64,000 nt of DNA from Streptomyces sp. CB01201 (GTDB lineage: Bacteria; Actinomycetota; Actinomycetes; Streptomycetales; Streptomycetaceae): NCBI RefSeq assembly GCF_002803085.1, contig NZ_NNBJ01000006.1, positions 124,001 through 188,000 on the forward strand, written 5' to 3'. Shown here in pieces: positions 8,570 through 17,619 of this stretch. Under the pieces are notes generated by a model. That model made no database searches, was not told the origin of the DNA, and worked only from the letters and a program-made list of their open reading frames with translations. Position 1 is the stretch's first letter. Each line of letters opens with the position of its first letter. Position numbers and translations under genes: made by a program.

Positions 8570-9442
8570 ATGGGAGTCCTGAAGCGTTTCGAGCAGCGGC
8601 TCGAAGGCCTGGTCAACGGCACCTTCGCGAAGGTCTTCAAGTCCGAGGTCCAGCCCGTCGAGATCGCAGGCGCGCTCCAGCGCGAGTGCGACAACAACGC
8701 GTCGATCTGGAACCGGGACCGCACGGTCGTCCCCAATGACTTCATCGTCGAGCTGAGCGCTCCGGACTTCGAGCGGCTCAGCCCGTACTCGGGCCAGCTC
8801 GGCGACGAGCTGTCCGGCCTGGTGCGCGACTACGCGAAGCAGCAGCGCTACACCTTCATGGGCCCGATCAAGGTGCACCTGGAGAAGGCCGAGGACCTCG
8901 ACACCGGTCTGTACCGGGTGCGCAGCCGCACACTCGCGTCCAGCACCGACCAGCAGGGCCACCAGGGCCCCCAGGGCGCGGGCCCGGGTGCCCCGCAGCG
9001 GCCCGCCCCTGCGGCGCCGCAGGGCGGCCGTGGTGGCTACGGCTACCCGCCGGCCGCTTCCGCCCCGCCCATGCCGTCGGCGCCGCCCCCGGGCCGCCCC
9101 TCCGCCTCGCCCGGGGAGCACCGTCCGGCGGCTCCGGGGCCGATGCCGGGCGGGCAGGGCCAGGTGCGACGCTGGATCGAGATCAACGGCACCCGCCATC
9201 AGATCTCCCGCCCGACTCTGGTCCTTGGCCGCAGCACCGATGCGGATGTGAGGATCGACGATCCCGGCGTCTCGCGCCGGCACTGTGAGATCCGGACCGG
9301 AACGCCCCCGACGATCCAGGATCTCGGGTCCACCAACGGCATCGTGGTGGACGGGCAGCACACCACCCGCGCTACGCTCCGCGACGGCTCGCGGATCGTC
9401 GTGGGCAGCACCACCATCGTTTACCGGCAAGCCGAAGGGTGA
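8570..9442 (+). CDS. fhaA: FhaA: DUF3662 plus FHA domain protein
   Basis: 290 residues, with GGAGGAGG upstream of the ATG. The N-terminal domain (about 1-125, starting MGVLKRFEQRLEGLVNGTF) is DUF3662. A Gln/Gly/Pro-rich linker spans about 125-195. The C-terminal FHA domain (about 200-290) shows LGRSTDADVRIDDPGVSRRH and LGSTNGIVVDG, the phosphothreonine-binding loops. In actinobacteria this protein binds phosphorylated partners of the PknB system that controls peptidoglycan synthesis. It is the first gene of the fhaA-fhaB-pstP-rodA-pbpA-pknB cluster. Confidence 0.93.
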   Translation: MGVLKRFEQRLEGLVNGTFAKVFKSEVQPVEIAGALQRECDNNASIWNRDRTVVPNDFIVELSAPDFERLSPYSGQLGDELSGLVRDYAKQQRYTFMGPIKVHLEKAEDLDTGLYRVRSRTLASSTDQQGHQGPQGAGPGAPQRPAPAAPQGGRGGYGYPPAASAPPMPSAPPPGRPSASPGEHRPAAPGPMPGGQGQVRRWIEINGTRHQISRPTLVLGRSTDADVRIDDPGVSRRHCEIRTGTPPTIQDLGSTNGIVVDGQHTTRATLRDGSRIVVGSTTIVYRQAEG

Positions 9443-9452
9443 AGCGGGGGCA

Positions 9453-9986
9453 ATGTCAGAGCTGACCCTCACGGTCATGCGGTTGGGTTTCCTCGCCGTA
9501 CTGTGGCTGTTCGTCATCGTGGCCGTTCAGGTCATTCGCAGTGATCTGTTCGGAACGCGCGTCACCCAGCGCGGTTCGCGCCGGGGCAATGACGCCAACC
9601 GGCAGCAGCAGACCGGCCGGCAGGCCGCGGCCGCCGCACCGCCGCCGCAGCGCGGCCAGCAGCAGGGCGGGGGCGGGCGCCAGCGCCGCGGCGCCCCGAC
9701 CAAGCTGGTGGTCTCCGAGGGCACCCTGACCGGGACCACGGTCGCGCTCCAGGGGCAGACCGTCACGCTGGGCCGGGCGCACGATTCGACGATCGTCCTG
9801 GACGACGACTACGCGTCGAGCCGCCATGCCAGGATCTACCCGGACCGGGACGGCAATTGGATCGTCGAGGACCTCGGGTCCACCAACGGCACCTATCTGG
9901 ACCGGACCCGGCTCACCACCCCGACCCCGATTCCGCTGGGCGCGCCGATCCGCATCGGCAAGACCGTCATCGAGCTGCGGAAGTAG
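9453..9986 (+). CDS. fhaB: FhaB: membrane-anchored FHA domain protein
   Basis: 177 residues from ATG 9453, ten bases after the fhaA stop. An N-terminal membrane helix (about 8-27, LGFLAVLWLFVIVAVQVI) is followed by a Gln/Arg/Gly-rich linker. The C-terminal FHA domain has LGRAHDSTIVLDDDYASSRH and LGSTNGTYLDRTRL. It matches FhaB/FipA, a phosphothreonine reader linking PknA/PknB signalling to the division and elongation machinery. The gap of 129 bases to pstP is the largest between fhaA and pbpA. Confidence 0.92.
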   Translation: MSELTLTVMRLGFLAVLWLFVIVAVQVIRSDLFGTRVTQRGSRRGNDANRQQQTGRQAAAAAPPPQRGQQQGGGGRQRRGAPTKLVVSEGTLTGTTVALQGQTVTLGRAHDSTIVLDDDYASSRHARIYPDRDGNWIVEDLGSTNGTYLDRTRLTTPTPIPLGAPIRIGKTVIELRK

Positions 9987-10115
9987 TACGACAATGAGCG
10001 AGCGGAGCGAGCGAGCCGCGGCGGTCTTCAGGGACCGGGACGGGCTCCCGACCGGAGGGTGGGCAGTGTGGCTCGACATGACCGGCCGTACCCCGAGCCG
10101 ACAGGCGAGGTGCGC

Positions 10116-11594
10116 ATGAGTCTCTCCCTGCGTTTCGCCGCCGGATCGCACAAGGGCATGATCCGCGAGGGGAACGAGGACTCCGGCTACGCCGGTCCCC
10201 GTCTCCTCGCCATCGCCGACGGCATGGGCGGCCAGGCCGCCGGCGAGGTCGCCTCCTCCGAGGTGATCTCCACCCTGGTCACGCTCGACGACGACGTACC
10301 CGGCTCCGACATCCTGACCTCGCTCGGCACCGCCGTGCAGCGGGCCAACGACCAGCTGCGCATGATGGTCGAGGAGGACCCCCAGCTGGAGGGGATGGGC
10401 ACCACGCTCACCGCTCTGCTGTGGACGGGTCAGCGCCTGGGCCTGGTGCACGTCGGCGACTCGCGCGCCTACCTGCTGCGCGACGGCGTCCTGACCCAGA
10501 TCACCCAGGACCACACCTGGGTCCAGCGGCTTGTCGACGAGGGCCGCATCACCGAGGAAGAGGCCACCACCCACCCGCAGCGCTCGCTCCTGATGCGCGC
10601 CCTGGGCAGTGGCGACCACGTCGAGCCCGACCTGTCGATCCGTGAAGTGCGGGCCGGCGACCGGTACTTGATCTGTTCCGACGGCCTGTCGGGGGTGGTC
10701 TCCCACCAGACGATGGAGGAGACCCTCGCCAGCTACCAGGGCCCGCAGGAGACCGTGCAGGAGCTGATCCAGCTCGCGCTGCGCGGCGGCGGCCCCGACA
10801 ACATCACGGTGATCATCGCCGATGTGCTGGACGTCGACGCCGGGGACACCCTGGCGGGCCAGCTCAACGACACGCCGGTCATCGTCGGCGCGGTCGCCGA
10901 GAACCAGTTGCAGCTCAACGACGGCGGCGCCATGCAGACCCCGGCCGGCCGCGCCTCCGGGCTCGGCCGCCCCGCGCCCGCGCCGCAGGGCGGCTTCGGC
11001 CCGCCCGGCAGCGGTGAGGACAGCGGCTACGGCAACCCGCCCGAGGGCGCCTTCGGCTCCTACACCGACGAGGACTTCGTCAAGCCGCGCCGGCGCGGCA
11101 AGGGCCGCTGGATCCGCAGATCGCTGTACATCGTGCTGGCCCTGGCGGTCGTCGGCGGCGGCCTGTACGGCGGCTACCGGTGGACGCAGACGCAGTACTT
11201 CGTCGGCACCAACAACGACGGCAGTCCGCATGTGGCGCTGTACCGGGGCATCAGCCAGGACCTGGCCTGGGTGAAGCTCTCCAAGGTGGAGACCGATCAC
11301 CCCGAGATCGAACTCAAGTACCTCCCGCAGTACCAGCGCAACCAGATCGACTCGACCATCGCCGCGAGCAGCCTCGACAAGGCGCAGGCCAAGATCAAGG
11401 AGTTCGCGACGCAGGCGTCCGCCTGCAAGAAGGAGGAGGAGCGACGGGCCGCGGAGGGCAACACCCCCGCGAAGCCCGCCACGGGCGCCACCGGCGCCCC
11501 GTCCAACAAGACCGCGACCACCGCATCTCCCACACCCGGCCCCAGCCTCTCGGAGGACGAGCAGAAGCTGGTCTCGCAGTGCGGTAAGCAGTAG
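10116..11594 (+). CDS. pstP: PstP: PP2C-family Ser/Thr protein phosphatase
   Basis: 492 residues from ATG 10116 (GAGG five bases upstream). A GTG at 10068 with GGAGGG is an alternative start, but the family usually begins about a dozen residues before the NEDS motif, as here. PP2C metal-site motifs: GNEDSGYAG, AIADGMGGQAAGEV, VGDSRAYLLRDG, CSDGLSGVV and GGPDNITVIIADV. One membrane helix lies near 335-355 (SLYIVLALAVVGGGLYGG), with an extracytoplasmic Ser/Thr/Pro-rich tail. It dephosphorylates PknB-type kinases and their targets. Confidence 0.94.
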   Translation: MSLSLRFAAGSHKGMIREGNEDSGYAGPRLLAIADGMGGQAAGEVASSEVISTLVTLDDDVPGSDILTSLGTAVQRANDQLRMMVEEDPQLEGMGTTLTALLWTGQRLGLVHVGDSRAYLLRDGVLTQITQDHTWVQRLVDEGRITEEEATTHPQRSLLMRALGSGDHVEPDLSIREVRAGDRYLICSDGLSGVVSHQTMEETLASYQGPQETVQELIQLALRGGGPDNITVIIADVLDVDAGDTLAGQLNDTPVIVGAVAENQLQLNDGGAMQTPAGRASGLGRPAPAPQGGFGPPGSGEDSGYGNPPEGAFGSYTDEDFVKPRRRGKGRWIRRSLYIVLALAVVGGGLYGGYRWTQTQYFVGTNNDGSPHVALYRGISQDLAWVKLSKVETDHPEIELKYLPQYQRNQIDSTIAASSLDKAQAKIKEFATQASACKKEEERRAAEGNTPAKPATGATGAPSNKTATTASPTPGPSLSEDEQKLVSQCGKQ

Positions 11595-11620
11595 GCAGCC
11601 GTAGGGGGCCTTTCCACACC

Positions 11621-13042
11621 ATGAGCGTTGTCACCAACACGACCACCATCGGCGCGATCGAAGCACCGAGCCGCCGCAACACCGAGCTGGCCCTGCTGAT
11701 CTTCGCGGTGGCCATCCCGGTGTTCGCGTACGCCAATGTGGGGCTCGCCCTGACCGGCAAGCTCCCCTCAGGCATGCTCGGATACGGTCTGGGCCTCGGT
11801 TTGATGGCGGGTGTGGCGCACTTGGTGGTGCGCAAGTTCGCCCGGTACGCCGACCCGCTGCTGCTGCCGATCGCGACGCTGCTCAACGGGCTCGGCCTGG
11901 TGCTGATCTGGCGCCTGGACCAGTCCCCGCGGCTGATCCAGCGCGCGAAGCTCGCCTGGGGCAAGTTCTCGCCCGACGCCCCGCACCAGCTGCTGTACAC
12001 GGCGATCGGTGTGGCGCTGTTCATCGGCGTACTGATGCTCCTGAAGGACCACCGCATCCTCCAGCGCTACACGTACATCTCGATGGCGGTGGCGCTGTTC
12101 CTGCTCGTCCTGCCGATGTTCTTCCCCGCCGTCAACGGCGCCAAGATCTGGATCTCGATCCCCGGTCTCGGCACCATCCAGCCCGGCGAGTTCGCGAAGA
12201 TCATCATCGCGATCTTCTTCTCCGGCTACCTGATGGTGAAGCGCGACGCGCTCGCACTGGCCAGCCGTCGATTCATGGGTCTGTACCTGCCGCGCGGCCG
12301 TGACCTCGGGCCGATCCTGGTCATCTGGGCGCTGTCGATCCTGATCCTGGTCTTCGAGACCGACCTCGGCACCTCGCTGCTCTTCTTCGGCCTGTTCGTC
12401 GTCATGCTGTACGTCGCCACCGAGCGCACCAGCTGGATCGTCTTCGGTCTGCTGATGTCGGCGGTCGGCGCGGTCGGTGTGGCCTCGTTCGAGCGCCACG
12501 TCCAGTCGCGTGTGAACGCCTGGCTGGACCCGTTCGCCTGCTACACCTCCGACAAGAGCGGCGCCTGTGAGCAGATCGGCCAGGCCATCATGTCGTTCGG
12601 CTCCGGCGGCACGCTGGGCGCCGGGCTCGGCCAGGGCAACTCCGACCTCATCGGCTTCGCCGCCAACGCCGACTTCATCCTCTCCACCGTCGGTGAGGAG
12701 CTGGGCCTGGCCGGAATGATGGCGCTGCTGCTCCTGTACGGCCTGATCGTGGAGCGCGGTGTGCGCACCGCGCTCGCCGCCCGCGACCCGTTCGGCAAGC
12801 TCCTCGCGATCGGCCTGTCCGGCGCCTTCGCGCTCCAGGTGTTCGTCGTCGCCGGCGGTGTGATGGGCCTCATCCCGCTGACCGGTATGACGATGCCGTT
12901 CCTCGCCCAGGGCGGTTCCTCCGTCATCGCCAACTGGGCGCTGATCGGCATCCTGATCCGGATCAGCGACACCGCGCGCCGGCCCGCCCCGGCCCCCGCC
13001 CCGTCCTCCGACGCCGAGATGACCCAGGTGGTCCGACCGTGA
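11621..13042 (+). CDS. rodA: RodA/FtsW family SEDS glycosyltransferase
   Basis: 473 residues with about ten to twelve hydrophobic helices. SEDS signatures include LIWRLDQSPR, VNGAKIWISIPGLGTIQPGEFAKI and the C-terminal block GLIPLTGMTMPFLAQGGSS. It polymerises lipid II with its cognate class B PBP, which is encoded next door with a 4-base overlap (stop of rodA within the start of pbpA). In actinobacteria this locus is usually called rodA or ftsW2. The essential division ftsW belongs to the separate dcw cluster. Confidence 0.93.
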   Translation: MSVVTNTTTIGAIEAPSRRNTELALLIFAVAIPVFAYANVGLALTGKLPSGMLGYGLGLGLMAGVAHLVVRKFARYADPLLLPIATLLNGLGLVLIWRLDQSPRLIQRAKLAWGKFSPDAPHQLLYTAIGVALFIGVLMLLKDHRILQRYTYISMAVALFLLVLPMFFPAVNGAKIWISIPGLGTIQPGEFAKIIIAIFFSGYLMVKRDALALASRRFMGLYLPRGRDLGPILVIWALSILILVFETDLGTSLLFFGLFVVMLYVATERTSWIVFGLLMSAVGAVGVASFERHVQSRVNAWLDPFACYTSDKSGACEQIGQAIMSFGSGGTLGAGLGQGNSDLIGFAANADFILSTVGEELGLAGMMALLLLYGLIVERGVRTALAARDPFGKLLAIGLSGAFALQVFVVAGGVMGLIPLTGMTMPFLAQGGSSVIANWALIGILIRISDTARRPAPAPAPSSDAEMTQVVRP

Positions 13043-14508
13043 ACAAGCCCCTGCGCCGGATCGCGATCTTCTGCGGTCTGCTCATCCTGTCGCTGATGAT
13101 CCGCGACAACTGGTTGCAGTACGTACGGGCCGACGAGCTGAACGCGAACGAGCACAACCGCCGCGTCCAGATCGAGCGCTTCGCCCATGAGCGCGGCAAC
13201 ATCATCACGGCCGACGGCCAGACGATCACCGGCTCGGCGGAGACGTCCGGCACCGACTTCAAGTACAAGCGGGTCTGGAAGGACGGCCCCATGTGGGCGC
13301 CGGTCACCGGATACGACTCGCAGGCGTTCGGCGCCACCCAGCTGGAGAACCTGGAGGACGGCATCCTCTCGGGCACCGACAACCGGCTCTTCTTCGACCG
13401 GACCATGTCGATGTTCACCGGGGACAAGAAGAAGGGTGGCAATGTCATCACCACCCTGAACAGCAAGGCCCAGAAGGCCGCGTTCGACGGGCTGGGCGAC
13501 AAGAAGGGCGCCGTCGCCGCCATCGACCCGCGCACCGGTGCGATCCTGGCGCTCGCCTCCACGCCGTCCTACGACCCGTCCACGTTCGCGGGCAACAGCA
13601 AGAAGGACTCCACGGCCTACAACGCCCTGCAGAAGAAGGCCGACCCGAACGACCCGATGCTGAACCGGGCCCTTCGCCAGACGTACCCGCCGGGCTCCAC
13701 CTTCAAGGTGGTCACCGCCGCGGCCGCGCTGGAGAACGGCCTGTACTCCGGGATCGACGACCCGACGAAGTCGCCGGTGCCGTACATCCTGCCGGACACC
13801 GCCCACCAGCCGCTGAACAACGAAGGCAACATCCCCTGTGAGAACGCCACGCTGAAGGTGGCTCTCCAGTACTCCTGCAACACCGTCTTCGGCAAGATCA
13901 GCGCCGACCTGGGCAACGACAAGATGAAGGCCGAGGCCGAGAAGTTCGGCTTCAACAAGGAGATCTTCAACCCGGTCCGCACGGACGCCAGCGTCTTCCC
14001 GAAGGACAACCGCCCGCAGAACGCCATGGCGGGCATCGGGCAGGCCTCCAACCGCGCCACCCCCCTTCAGATGGCCATGGTCGCCGCCGCCGTCGCCAAT
14101 GACGGCAAGCTGATGAAGCCGTACATGGTCGACCAGCTCCAGACGCCGAACGTGGACGTGCTCACCAAGACCCAGCCGGAGCAGATGAGCCAGCCCATGT
14201 CGGCCGCCACCGCGCAGAAGCTCCAGAAGATGATGGAGTTCGTCGTCACCGACGGCACCGGCAAGGCGGGGCAGATCGACGGCGTGACCGTCGGCGGCAA
14301 GACCGGCACCGCCCAGCACGGTGTGGACAACAAGGGCAACCCGTACGCCTGGTTCATCTCCTACGCGAAGTCCGGCGACGGTTCCCCGGTCGCGGTCGCC
14401 GTGGTGATCGAAGGCTCCGACACGACCCGTGACGACATCGCGGGTGGCAAGCTCGCTGCCCCCATCGCCAAGAACGTCATGAAGGCGGTGCTCGACAGCA
14501 AGAAGTGA
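13039..14508 (+). CDS. pbpA: PbpA: class B penicillin-binding protein (transpeptidase)
   Basis: 489 residues, GTG start overlapping the rodA stop. There is a short cytoplasmic tail, a membrane helix near 7-18, then the periplasmic dimerisation and transpeptidase domains. Active-site motifs are all present: SxxK in PPGSTFKVVTA, SxN in YSCNTVFG, and KTG in VGGKTGTAQHG. It cross-links peptidoglycan made by the adjacent RodA. Downstream, two parS sites separate it from pknB. Confidence 0.94.
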   Translation: MNKPLRRIAIFCGLLILSLMIRDNWLQYVRADELNANEHNRRVQIERFAHERGNIITADGQTITGSAETSGTDFKYKRVWKDGPMWAPVTGYDSQAFGATQLENLEDGILSGTDNRLFFDRTMSMFTGDKKKGGNVITTLNSKAQKAAFDGLGDKKGAVAAIDPRTGAILALASTPSYDPSTFAGNSKKDSTAYNALQKKADPNDPMLNRALRQTYPPGSTFKVVTAAAALENGLYSGIDDPTKSPVPYILPDTAHQPLNNEGNIPCENATLKVALQYSCNTVFGKISADLGNDKMKAEAEKFGFNKEIFNPVRTDASVFPKDNRPQNAMAGIGQASNRATPLQMAMVAAAVANDGKLMKPYMVDQLQTPNVDVLTKTQPEQMSQPMSAATAQKLQKMMEFVVTDGTGKAGQIDGVTVGGKTGTAQHGVDNKGNPYAWFISYAKSGDGSPVAVAVVIEGSDTTRDDIAGGKLAAPIAKNVMKAVLDSKK

Positions 14509-14516
14509 CCCGGGCT

Positions 14517-14530
14517 GTTTCACGTGAAAC
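14517..14530. promoter_or_regulatory. parS site 1
   Basis: GTTTCACGTGAAAC, a perfect 14-bp palindrome identical to the Streptomyces ParB-binding parS consensus; with flanking T and A the palindrome extends to 16 bp. It lies eight bases after the pbpA stop. Confidence 0.93.
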
Positions 14531-14537
14531 ATCGTCC

Positions 14538-14551
14538 GTTTCACGTGAAAC
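14538..14551. promoter_or_regulatory. parS site 2
   Basis: A second perfect GTTTCACGTGAAAC, with its start 21 bases from that of the first copy, i.e. two helical turns, so both sites face the same side of the DNA. Confidence 0.93.
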
Positions 14552-14695
14552 ATCACACGTGCCCTGTACCGGTCCGGTATCAGGTGGCGGCCGCGAGCTG
14601 ATCGGCTTGCGGTGCCCGGTAGCGTATGCGCGAACAGCACACCGCCGGACCACCCATGGGTACGGTCGGGACAGACGGAGAGGGCTGGATTAGCT

Positions 14696-16723
14696 ATGGA
14701 AGAGCCGCGTCGCCTCGGCGGGCGGTACGAGCTGGGCCAGGTGCTCGGCCGTGGTGGTATGGCGGAGGTCTACCTCGCGCACGACACCCGGCTCGGCCGC
14801 ACCGTCGCCGTGAAGACGCTGCGGGCCGACCTCGCCCGCGACCCGTCCTTCCAGGCCCGCTTCCGCCGTGAGGCCCAGTCGGCCGCCTCGCTCAACCACC
14901 CGGCGATCGTCGCTGTCTACGACACCGGCGAGGACTACGTCGACAACGTCTCCATCCCGTACATCGTGATGGAGTACGTCGACGGTTCGACCCTGCGTGA
15001 GCTGCTGCACTCCGGGCGCAAGCTGCTGCCCGAGCGGACCCTGGAAATGACCATCGGCATTCTCCAGGCCCTCGAATACTCGCACCGCAACGGCATCGTC
15101 CACCGCGACATCAAGCCGGCGAACGTCATGCTGACGCGCACCGGCCAGGTCAAGGTCATGGACTTCGGCATCGCCCGCGCCATGGGCGACTCCGGCATGA
15201 CGATGACGCAGACCGCGGCCGTGATCGGCACCGCCCAGTACCTCTCCCCGGAGCAGGCCAAGGGCGAGCAGGTCGACGCGCGAAGCGACCTCTACTCCAC
15301 GGGCTGCCTGCTGTACGAGCTGCTCACCGTCCGGCCCCCCTTCGTCGGGGACTCGCCGGTCGCGGTGGCCTATCAGCACGTACGCGAGGAGCCGCAGGCC
15401 CCGTCGAACTTCGACGCCGAGATCACGCCCGAGATGGACGCCATCGTCCTCAAGGCACTGGTCAAGGACCCCGACTACCGCTACCAGTCGGCGGACGAGA
15501 TGCGCGCCGACATCGAGGCCTACCTGGACGGCCAGCCCGTCGCCGCGACCGCCGCCCTGGGCGCGGTCGGCTACGGCAACGGGTACGACGGCTACAACAG
15601 CGGCTACGGCAACGACCAGCCGACCACCGCGCTGCGCCAGACCGACCCGGGTGGCGGGCAGACCTCGATGCTGCCGCCGGTCAACGCGGACGACGGCGGC
15701 TACGGCTATGACGACCGCCCGGACCGGCGCCGCCAGAAGAAGTCGCACACCTCGACGGTCCTGCTGATCCTGGCGGGCGTCCTGGTGCTGGTCGGAGCGA
15801 TCCTGATCGGCAAGTCCGTCTTCAACAACAGCGCCGACAGCAGCTCGATCGACGTGCCCACCCTCGTGGGCAGCAGCCAGGGCGACGCGGAGAAGCTGGC
15901 GATCAACGCCGGCGTGAAGATGTCCGTGTCCAAGAACGAGCCCTGCCCCGACCAGCCCAAGGGCAACATCTGCTCCCAGTCGCCGGCGAACGGCACCATG
16001 AAGAAGGGCGAGACGGTCACCGTCACCGTCTCCACGGGCGCGCCCAAGGTCGAGGTCCCGGACGTCACGCAGAAGGACAAGGACAGCGCGTCCCAGCTGC
16101 TCACGACCAAGGGCTTCCAGGTGAAGACCAAGGAGGTCGAGTCCAGCGCGACGCCGGGCACGGTCGTCACCCAGGACCCGACGGGCGGCTCGCAGGCCGA
16201 GAAGAACTCGACGGTCACGCTTTCGATCGCCAAGAAGCAGACCACCAATCTGCCGGACGTCACGAAGCGGGACTACAACTCCGCGGTCCAGCAGCTCAGT
16301 TCCCTCGGCTTCAACAACGTGTCCCGCCAGGATGTCGATTCCAACGACCCGCAGAACCAGGTCGTCTCGATGAGCCCGAGCGGCAACACGAGCCAGCCCA
16401 AGGACGTCCAGGTCGTCCTGAAGGTCTCCAAGGGACCGCAGACGACCCCGACGCCCCCCGGCCAGGCGCAGATCCCGGCGAACCTGATCGCGATGAGCGT
16501 GAAGAAGGCCACGCAGGCACTGAACGACGCCGGCTTCAGCAACATCCAGTTCGCGCCCGGCAGTTCGAACGACGACAAGGCGCGCGTCACCGGCGTCACG
16601 CCCGGCCCCGGCACCATGGCCGACCCGAACCAGCCGGTCACGCTGTCCACCATGGGTGGGAGCGGCGGCAACGGTGGGAACGGCGGCAACGGCGGCGGAG
16701 CCATCGGCGGCTGGTGGGACTAG
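14696..16723 (+). CDS. pknB: PknB-type PASTA-domain Ser/Thr protein kinase
   Basis: 675 residues from ATG 14696; the longer reading from 14612 adds a non-conserved stretch. Kinase domain about 8-285: glycine loop LGRGGMAEVY, K40, catalytic HRDIKPAN with D138, DFG at 156-158, activation-loop threonines 170 and 172, and GTAQYLSPEQ. A linker leads to a membrane helix near 355-375. Extracellular PASTA repeats follow (each ends with an S/P-x-G-T-x-x-x-x-x-P pattern) and then a Gly/Asn-rich tail ending GGWWD. It senses muropeptides or lipid II and regulates wall growth. The convergent sortase operon starts beyond a terminator. Confidence 0.94.
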   Translation: MEEPRRLGGRYELGQVLGRGGMAEVYLAHDTRLGRTVAVKTLRADLARDPSFQARFRREAQSAASLNHPAIVAVYDTGEDYVDNVSIPYIVMEYVDGSTLRELLHSGRKLLPERTLEMTIGILQALEYSHRNGIVHRDIKPANVMLTRTGQVKVMDFGIARAMGDSGMTMTQTAAVIGTAQYLSPEQAKGEQVDARSDLYSTGCLLYELLTVRPPFVGDSPVAVAYQHVREEPQAPSNFDAEITPEMDAIVLKALVKDPDYRYQSADEMRADIEAYLDGQPVAATAALGAVGYGNGYDGYNSGYGNDQPTTALRQTDPGGGQTSMLPPVNADDGGYGYDDRPDRRRQKKSHTSTVLLILAGVLVLVGAILIGKSVFNNSADSSSIDVPTLVGSSQGDAEKLAINAGVKMSVSKNEPCPDQPKGNICSQSPANGTMKKGETVTVTVSTGAPKVEVPDVTQKDKDSASQLLTTKGFQVKTKEVESSATPGTVVTQDPTGGSQAEKNSTVTLSIAKKQTTNLPDVTKRDYNSAVQQLSSLGFNNVSRQDVDSNDPQNQVVSMSPSGNTSQPKDVQVVLKVSKGPQTTPTPPGQAQIPANLIAMSVKKATQALNDAGFSNIQFAPGSSNDDKARVTGVTPGPGTMADPNQPVTLSTMGGSGGNGGNGGNGGGAIGGWWD

Positions 16724-16770
16724 CCGGCCACGGCCCTCGTCAGCGCTGAGAGCCCCGGACTCCCAGCATC

Positions 16771-16803
16771 GAGCCCCGGCACCCTGTGAGGGTGCCGGGG
16801 CTC
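16771..16803. terminator. Bidirectional terminator between pknB and sortase operon
   Basis: Perfect 14-bp arms (16771-16784, 16790-16803), GC-rich, with loop TGTGA, located between convergent genes. Confidence 0.85.
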
Positions 16804-16851
16804 AGTGCTGTGCCGGAGGCGGCGAAGGCGGCGAAGGCGGCCCCAGGGCGG

Positions 16852-17619
16852 CTAGCGCAGCTCGGCCGGCGGGGTGCGCTTGGCGTCGACCTTCTCCGTG
16901 CGCACCAGCTCGCCCCACACGATGTAGCGGTACTTCGAGGTGTAGACCGGGGTGCAGGTCGTCAGGGTGATGTAGCGGCCGGGCTTCTTGGCGCCCGATT
17001 CCTTGGGGACCGGCTGGAGCACGTCGACGTTGTACTTCGAGGTCTCCGGCAGCTCGGCGAACACCTTGTAGACGTACCAGGTGTCCTTGGTCTCGAAGAC
17101 GACCGGATCGCCGGTCTTCAGCTTGTCGATGTTGTGGAACTTGGCGCCGTGGCCGTCCCGGTGGGCGGCGAGCGTGAAGTTGCCGTCCTTGTCCGTGCCG
17201 GGCAGCGTCGCCTTCACCGGGTCCGTGTAGTACCCGGCCACACCGTGGTTGAGGACGTCGGTGTCGGTGCCCTTCTCGACGAGCACCTCGCCGTTCTTCA
17301 TCGCCGGCACGTGCAGGAAGCCGATGCCGCCCTTGGTGTCGAGCGCGCCGGGTCCCGTGGCGGCGGCCCAGTCGCGGCGCACGTTGTCGCCCTGCTTGGA
17401 GGCCTCGCGGTCCGCCATGACGTTGGTCCACCACAGCGAGTAGACGACGAACAGGGCGAGCAACAGGCCCGCCGTGATGAGGAGTTCGCCGAAGACGCTG
17501 ATGGCGGCGGCCACCCTGCCGTGGCCGCGCCGAGCCGGAGGCGGCCCGGACCTGCCGGTCCGCTCCTCGTGGTCGGTTCCTGTCGCCACCGCACCCGCCC
17601 CTGCTGTCCGTTCGGTCAT
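16852..17619 (-). CDS. Class E sortase (SrtE-like), 255 aa
   Basis: Start ATG at 17619 overlaps the stop of the upstream sortase by 4 bases (ATGA). N-terminal cytoplasmic tail, membrane helix about 38-60 (FGELLITAGLLLALFVVY), then the sortase barrel. Catalytic histidine in TLAAHRDGHG, cysteine in YITLTTCTPVY and arginine in KYRYIVWGEL; TLTTC is the usual sortase context. Class E enzymes of Streptomyces anchor LAxTG proteins such as long chaplins. It is the last gene of the minus-strand operon and probably the counterpart of one of the paired SrtE1/SrtE2 genes. Confidence 0.9.
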   Translation of the reverse strand: MTERTAGAGAVATGTDHEERTGRSGPPPARRGHGRVAAAISVFGELLITAGLLLALFVVYSLWWTNVMADREASKQGDNVRRDWAAATGPGALDTKGGIGFLHVPAMKNGEVLVEKGTDTDVLNHGVAGYYTDPVKATLPGTDKDGNFTLAAHRDGHGAKFHNIDKLKTGDPVVFETKDTWYVYKVFAELPETSKYNVDVLQPVPKESGAKKPGRYITLTTCTPVYTSKYRYIVWGELVRTEKVDAKRTPPAELR

